Source: an uncultured Synergistia bacterium
Lineage (GTDB): Bacteria > Eremiobacterota > SpSt-956 > JAKJGF01
Length of the DNA: 9,144 nt
NCBI GenBank assembly: GCA_937888925.1
Contig: CALARM010000128.1
Location: 1 to 9,144, forward strand
Direction of reading: 5' to 3'
Position 1 is the first letter of the stretch; each line of letters opens with the position of its first letter. The notes below the pieces were generated by a model, which was not told the DNA's origin, searched no databases, and was given only the letters and a program-made list of their open reading frames with translations. The translations under genes were made by a program, and so were the position numbers. Shown piece after piece: positions 5,002-9,144 of this stretch.

Positions 5002-7160
5002 TGGAACAAAATATTTTGTCTGCTTCTTCGGAAATAAATATTGATGAAATAATGAAGAAAGTTAAAGAAGAAGCCCATAGAAGGAAACATAATATAGAAT
5101 CTGCTAAAAATAATCCTGCCCCCCATGACACAGGTATAATAATTTATACAATGTCGGACTTTCAGGAAAATAATGACGGAGAATTTCTTAACCATGCCTA
5201 TAGAAAAATCCTGAGAAGAGAACCGGACAATGAAGGATTTGCACATTATCTCACAGATTTAAAATCCGGCATAGTAAGTAAAAAAGATATAATATATGAT
5301 TTAGCCTGTTCCGAAGAAGGTAAAAAAAATAATATTGTAATTCTCAACCAGCTAGATAACTTATCCCAATCATCAGACTTAATATGTTTAACCGGTTTTA
5401 AAACAAAAAATGACTATATATATAAAGATGAATATATAATTTCTGATTTTTTGAAATATAACTACGAAGATTTTATTAAATATTCTTTCGGTGCTATCTT
5501 AAAAAAAGAGCCTTCTGGAGAAGAAATTAACAGATATTTACATCTTCTGAAGAATGGAGCTACAAGTAAAATCAGAGTAATCGAAGAGTTAAGATACTCT
5601 CAGGAAGGGATAGAAAAAAACGTCACAATAAAAGGTCTCGGCAAAAGACATCTTTTCAATAAAATATTTAAAATTCCTTTACTGGGAAGAATTTTGGAGA
5701 TTCTGTCTCTCATTATGAGACTCCCGAGAATCTTCAGATATATTCAGGGCCTTGACGATTCTATAACTGAAATACACACTGAACTAACAAACTTAATAAA
5801 TACTTTAGCCTGTGAAAGTGAAGCACAGATTAACAATTTAATTAAAACCGAACATAATACTATTAAAGAGCTGAGTTCCAATATAGACAGAGATATAGTG
5901 GATAAAATAAAGCATATATTAAATAATAAGGCAGGCAGTTATGAAATAGAGGCAATAAAAGATATTTTACATTCTAAAGCAGATACAAATACTGTAGAAG
6001 AAATAAAAAATACATTTCTGTTTAAAGCAGATAAAAGTGACATAGAAAAAATCAAAGAAAATGAAGAAGAACTGAGATATATATTGAACAGGAAAGCAGA
6101 TATCGATGTTCTTAATGAAAAGGCAAATATTGAAACTCTCAATGAAATAAAACATATAATAGATGCAAAGGCAAATATTGAAACTCTCAATGAAATAAAA
6201 CATATAATAGATACAAAGGCAAATATTGAAACTCTCAATGAAGTGAAAAACATGATAAATAAAAAGGCAGATGCCGATGCTGTCAATGAATTGAAAAATA
6301 TGATAAATACAAAGGCTGACAGTAATTCTATCGAAGGAATTAGAAGGGAAATAAAAAATATCATAAATCAAATAAGAGACAATAAATTAAATATTCTTGA
6401 CCAGCAGAGGAGATTAATGATTCTGCTTGAAGAAGTAAGAAAAAGGCTCCCGGAACCGATAAACAGAACAGAAATTCAGAATATACTTGCAGAAGAAGAC
6501 CATATTCTCGATGCCATGTATGTATCTTTTGAAGACCGGTTCAGAGGTACAAGAGAGGACATTAAAACCAGGCAAAAAATATATCTGCCTTATATGGAGC
6601 ATGTAAAAGACGGAACAGCCCCTATCCTTGATATTGGCTGCGGCAGAGGAGAATGGCTGGAATTACTCGGGGAAAACGGCTATATCGCCAAAGGCCTGGA
6701 TGTAAACAGGATTATGGTACAGGAATGCCTGAAAAGGGGTCTTAATGCAAAAGAAGCAGATGCAATAGAATATATAAAATCTCAAAAATCAAACAGTTTT
6801 AGTGTAATCACAGGGTTTCATATAGTAGAGCATTTACCTTTAAAGATATTAATAACTCTTTTTGATGAATCCTTGAGGATTTTAAATCCGGGAGGACTGG
6901 TAATATTTGAGACACCAAATCCGGAGAATATAATAGTCGGAGCATGTAGTTTTTATACAGATCCGACTCACATAAATCCGATCCCTCCTCATACATTAAA
7001 ATTTCTGCTGGAAGCCCGCGGGTTTACGACGGTCGAAATAAAAAAATCAAATCCGTTAAACCTTATTGATTACGATTATATAAAAGAAGATGAAATAAAA
7101 AACCTTCTTTTCAGATTTAATATGGAACAGGATTATTCTGTAATAGCTGTCAAGCATTAA
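5001..7160 (+). CDS. DUF4214 / coiled-coil / WbdD-like SAM methyltransferase, possible chain-length ruler
   Basis: The 719 residues fall into modules. An N-terminal helix INIDEIMKKVKEEAHRRK (12-29) is of a type common in such polysaccharide proteins. Two DUF4214-like helical units follow (about 61-107 and 156-203; each has a hydrophobic helix, REPDNEGF or KEPSGEEI, and a final SEEG or SQEG). A basic amphipathic segment (216-247) could touch the membrane. A long coiled coil (about 250-482) contains 16-residue KAD/KAN repeats from 310 to 453. The C-terminal class I methyltransferase (about 500-719) has motif I LDIGCGRGEWLELL (543-556), the acidic residue of GLDVN (565-569), FHIVEHLP (606-613), PGGLVIFETPNP and the DPTHINPIPPHTLKFLLEARGF block. 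This resembles WbdD, which caps O-polysaccharide chains and spaces its active site from the polymerase with a coiled coil. Here the coiled coil precedes the methyltransferase and no kinase domain is visible, so phosphorylation is not expected. The capping role is inferred from family and operon. Confidence 0.88.
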   Translation: MEQNILSASSEINIDEIMKKVKEEAHRRKHNIESAKNNPAPHDTGIIIYTMSDFQENNDGEFLNHAYRKILRREPDNEGFAHYLTDLKSGIVSKKDIIYDLACSEEGKKNNIVILNQLDNLSQSSDLICLTGFKTKNDYIYKDEYIISDFLKYNYEDFIKYSFGAILKKEPSGEEINRYLHLLKNGATSKIRVIEELRYSQEGIEKNVTIKGLGKRHLFNKIFKIPLLGRILEILSLIMRLPRIFRYIQGLDDSITEIHTELTNLINTLACESEAQINNLIKTEHNTIKELSSNIDRDIVDKIKHILNNKAGSYEIEAIKDILHSKADTNTVEEIKNTFLFKADKSDIEKIKENEEELRYILNRKADIDVLNEKANIETLNEIKHIIDAKANIETLNEIKHIIDTKANIETLNEVKNMINKKADADAVNELKNMINTKADSNSIEGIRREIKNIINQIRDNKLNILDQQRRLMILLEEVRKRLPEPINRTEIQNILAEEDHILDAMYVSFEDRFRGTREDIKTRQKIYLPYMEHVKDGTAPILDIGCGRGEWLELLGENGYIAKGLDVNRIMVQECLKRGLNAKEADAIEYIKSQKSNSFSVITGFHIVEHLPLKILITLFDESLRILNPGGLVIFETPNPENIIVGACSFYTDPTHINPIPPHTLKFLLEARGFTTVEIKKSNPLNLIDYDYIKEDEIKNLLFRFNMEQDYSVIAVKH
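5928..6359 (+). repeat. 48-bp in-frame repeats encoding 16-residue coiled-coil units
   Basis: This lies inside the methyltransferase gene. Residues 310-453 form nine 16-residue windows starting at 310, 326, 342, 358, 374, 390, 406, 422 and 438. All but the 358 window begin Lys-Ala-(Asp/Asn/Gly). In the exceptional window the KAD motif is displaced by seven residues, to 365, yet the register resumes at 374. At DNA level units 6120-6167 and 6168-6215 differ by one base in 48. The unit at 6216-6263 keeps the first half nearly unchanged, and those at 6264-6311 and 6312-6359 are progressively diverged. This pattern indicates recent tandem duplication on top of older repeats. Confidence 0.93.
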
Positions 7161-7175
7161 TAAAGGTACCCACAG

Positions 7176-9144
7176 ATGATAAAACCTGCAGCTATAGATC
7201 AATTTCATTCTGGAAGTGCTTATGGTGACGCAGTTACCAACAGTATGTTTTTCATTCAAAAATTATTGCGAAATGCAGGCTATATATCCAGGATATATGT
7301 TGAACATATAGCAGATGAATTAAAAGATAAACTCATATCTTATAAATATTACGAACCGGATAAAAATCAAATTCTTCTTATACACCATTCCTTCGGACAT
7401 AATCTTGATGACTGGTTGAAGAATTTAAAAGACTACAATAATATTTTAATCTATCATAATATTACCCCGGAATCTTATTTTCCGAGGGGAAGTTCATGTT
7501 CTCACTACTCTATAAAAGGAAGAGAACAATTAAAACTATTAAGAAATATTGTCAGAGGTGCAATAGGCGCTTCCGAGCTGAACAGTGACGAACTGAGGAA
7601 ATTAAAATATAAAAATGTTCGCACAATTCCATTACTCATAGATATTGAAAAACTCGTTAATACTAAATATAATCCTGCTGTATTTGAAAATAACAGGAAA
7701 ACATTCAATATCCTGTATGTAGGAAGGATAGTAGAAAATAAATGCCATAATGATTTAATTGAAATATATAAAATCTTCACTCAAATGTCAGACAGAGATA
7801 GTAAATTAATCCTGGTCGGTGATATTTCCAGTAAATATTATAATAAAAGGTTACATGAATTAATATATAAATACAAACTCTATAATAAAGTTATTATAAC
7901 GGGGAAAATTTCCGATGAAAATCTCATTGCTTATTATAAAGTTTCTGATGTATTTTTATGTATGAGTGAACATGAAGGTTTCGGAGTTCCTCTGATTGAA
8001 GCTATGGTTTTTGATATTCCTGTAGTGGCTTACGATAGCAGCAATATAAAAAACACTTTAAATGGTGCAGGAGTATTATTCAAAGAAAAAAATTATGAAG
8101 ATATTGCCGGATTTTTATCAGTATTATCAAAAAATAAAGTAGTAAAAAGAAATATATTAAAGAGGCAAAGGGAAGTAATAAAAAACTATTCGGATAATAA
8201 AATAACAAATTCATTATTCAATTTTTTTAATTCAACTGGTATAGAAGCTAATAATAATACCATTCATAAACAGCATTTACAATATAAGAAATATCAAATT
8301 GAAGGACCTTTTGACAGCAGTTACAGCCTGGCTTTAGTAAACAGAGAAATGGCTCTGGCTCTTGATAATTTATATCCTGATGAAGTTTCCCTCTTTTCAA
8401 CTGAAGGCCCGGGTAATTTTGAACCGGCCGGAGACTTTCTTGAACATAATCCTGTGGTAAAAAAACTATGGATGAATTCGAAAACTAACTCTATAATCGA
8501 TGTAGTTGCCAGAAATTTATATCCTCCAAGAGTTGATGACATGAGAGGATATATAAATATGTTACACAGTTATGGATGGGAAGAATCAGCTTTTCCCGAG
8601 GAGTATGTTCAGAAATTTAATTTATATTTAGACGGTATCACCGTACATTCGGCATATGTCAGAAAAATACTTATTGACAACGGTGTAACTGTCCCTGTTT
8701 ATGTTAACTGTCTCGGTGCAGATCATGTTCTGAAAGTACTACCGGAGGAATATAATGGTTATACAGGAAAAGCATTTAAATTTCTTCATATTTCATCGGG
8801 GTTTCCCAGAAAGGGAATTGATATACTACTGAAAGCATATATAGAAGCCTTCAGTGCTGACGATGACGTAACTCTCATTATAAAAACATTTCCCAATATT
8901 CATAATACTGCAGAAAAAGACATAGAAGAGATTAAATATAATAATCCCGGTTGTCCCGAAATAATTTTAATAAATAAAGATTTGGACTATGGTTACATAG
9001 TGGACCTTTATAAAAAGTGTAATGTCCTGGTGGCTCCGAGTAGAGGTGAAGGCTTTGGACTGCCTATGGCTGAGGCTATGTTGCTTGATATACCTGTTAT
9101 AACTACTGCATATGGCGGCCAGACTGATTTCTGTACAGAAGAAA
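7176..9144 (+). CDS. Tandem two-domain GT4-type glycosyltransferase, 3' partial
   Basis: The gene starts 15 nt after the methyltransferase stop, with AAAGG upstream of ATG 7176. It stays open to the window end (656 codons seen). It holds two GT-B fold, GT4-like transferases in tandem. Domain 1 (about 1-350) opens with IDQFHSGSAYGDAVTNSM and has HHSFGHNLDDW, the donor-site region ILYVGRIVENK (about 178-188) and the E-x7-E motif E267GFGVPLIE275. Domain 2 (from about 370) has the NLYPPRVDDMRGYINML and GWEESAFPEEYV blocks, LHISSGFPRKG (537-547) and E-x7-E E625GFGLPMAE633. Both active sites look intact, so the protein probably makes two linkages in turn using nucleotide-sugar donors at the cytoplasmic face of the inner membrane. 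Large multi-domain transferases of this type accompany Wzt and WbdD-like genes. The sugars cannot be told from sequence, and more domains may follow beyond the window. Confidence 0.9.
   Translation, partial: MIKPAAIDQFHSGSAYGDAVTNSMFFIQKLLRNAGYISRIYVEHIADELKDKLISYKYYEPDKNQILLIHHSFGHNLDDWLKNLKDYNNILIYHNITPESYFPRGSSCSHYSIKGREQLKLLRNIVRGAIGASELNSDELRKLKYKNVRTIPLLIDIEKLVNTKYNPAVFENNRKTFNILYVGRIVENKCHNDLIEIYKIFTQMSDRDSKLILVGDISSKYYNKRLHELIYKYKLYNKVIITGKISDENLIAYYKVSDVFLCMSEHEGFGVPLIEAMVFDIPVVAYDSSNIKNTLNGAGVLFKEKNYEDIAGFLSVLSKNKVVKRNILKRQREVIKNYSDNKITNSLFNFFNSTGIEANNNTIHKQHLQYKKYQIEGPFDSSYSLALVNREMALALDNLYPDEVSLFSTEGPGNFEPAGDFLEHNPVVKKLWMNSKTNSIIDVVARNLYPPRVDDMRGYINMLHSYGWEESAFPEEYVQKFNLYLDGITVHSAYVRKILIDNGVTVPVYVNCLGADHVLKVLPEEYNGYTGKAFKFLHISSGFPRKGIDILLKAYIEAFSADDDVTLIIKTFPNIHNTAEKDIEEIKYNNPGCPEIILINKDLDYGYIVDLYKKCNVLVAPSRGEGFGLPMAEAMLLDIPVITTAYGGQTDFCTEE

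Noticed and set aside
5939..6371. Two long minus-strand frames of hydrophobic, repetitive composition
   Set aside because: They lie antisense to the 48-bp coiled-coil repeats and arise from the low-complexity codons of that gene, which has strong coding evidence on the + strand.

Overview
The window comes from an AT-rich, Gram-negative-type bacterium. Two things point to a diderm envelope: a lipoprotein signal peptide on one gene, and an ABC-transporter-dependent surface polysaccharide locus. Codon use favours ATA for isoleucine and AGA/AGG for arginine. No rRNA, tRNA or marker gene fixes the phylum, so I do not name one.

Left part (1-2141, + strand). The window opens inside the C-terminal end of an Hsp70-family (DnaK paralogue) gene. 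Its stop codon lies in the first unit of a ten-copy 7-bp tandem repeat (451-520). Next is a stand-alone 477-residue gene that I read as an ApeA-type antiphage protein, with an ApeA-like N-terminal domain and a C-terminal HEPN RNase domain carrying an R-x4-H motif. Beyond it are a 9-bp-stem hairpin and four more copies of the same heptamer family in the opposite orientation. The defence gene is therefore bracketed by inverted heptamer arrays.

Middle (2142-3690). A convergent minus-strand gene encodes a lipoprotein with an IPT/TIG domain and a SUMF1/FGE-like domain that lacks the catalytic cysteine pair. The 490 bp before the next confident gene hold two divergent promoter candidates. One has an extended -10 and would drive the right-hand operon. 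They also hold a roughly 280-nt leader-like stretch with two overlapping, unrecognised reading frames, possibly gene debris.

Right part (3691-9144, + strand). This is a compact operon for export and finishing of an O-antigen-like polysaccharide: a Wzt-type ATPase with a C-terminal glycan-binding domain, a 719-residue DUF4214 / coiled-coil / WbdD-like methyltransferase, and a tandem two-domain GT4 glycosyltransferase cut by the window end. The inferred division of labour is that the glycosyltransferase builds the chain, the methyltransferase caps it and may measure its length, and the Wzt C-terminal domain recognises the capped chain for export. The partner permease (Wzm) is not in the window.

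The two most interesting points are the near-identical in-frame 48-bp repeats in the coiled coil of the methyltransferase, which could make a length ruler adjustable by repeat copy number, and the HEPN defence gene between inverted heptamer arrays.
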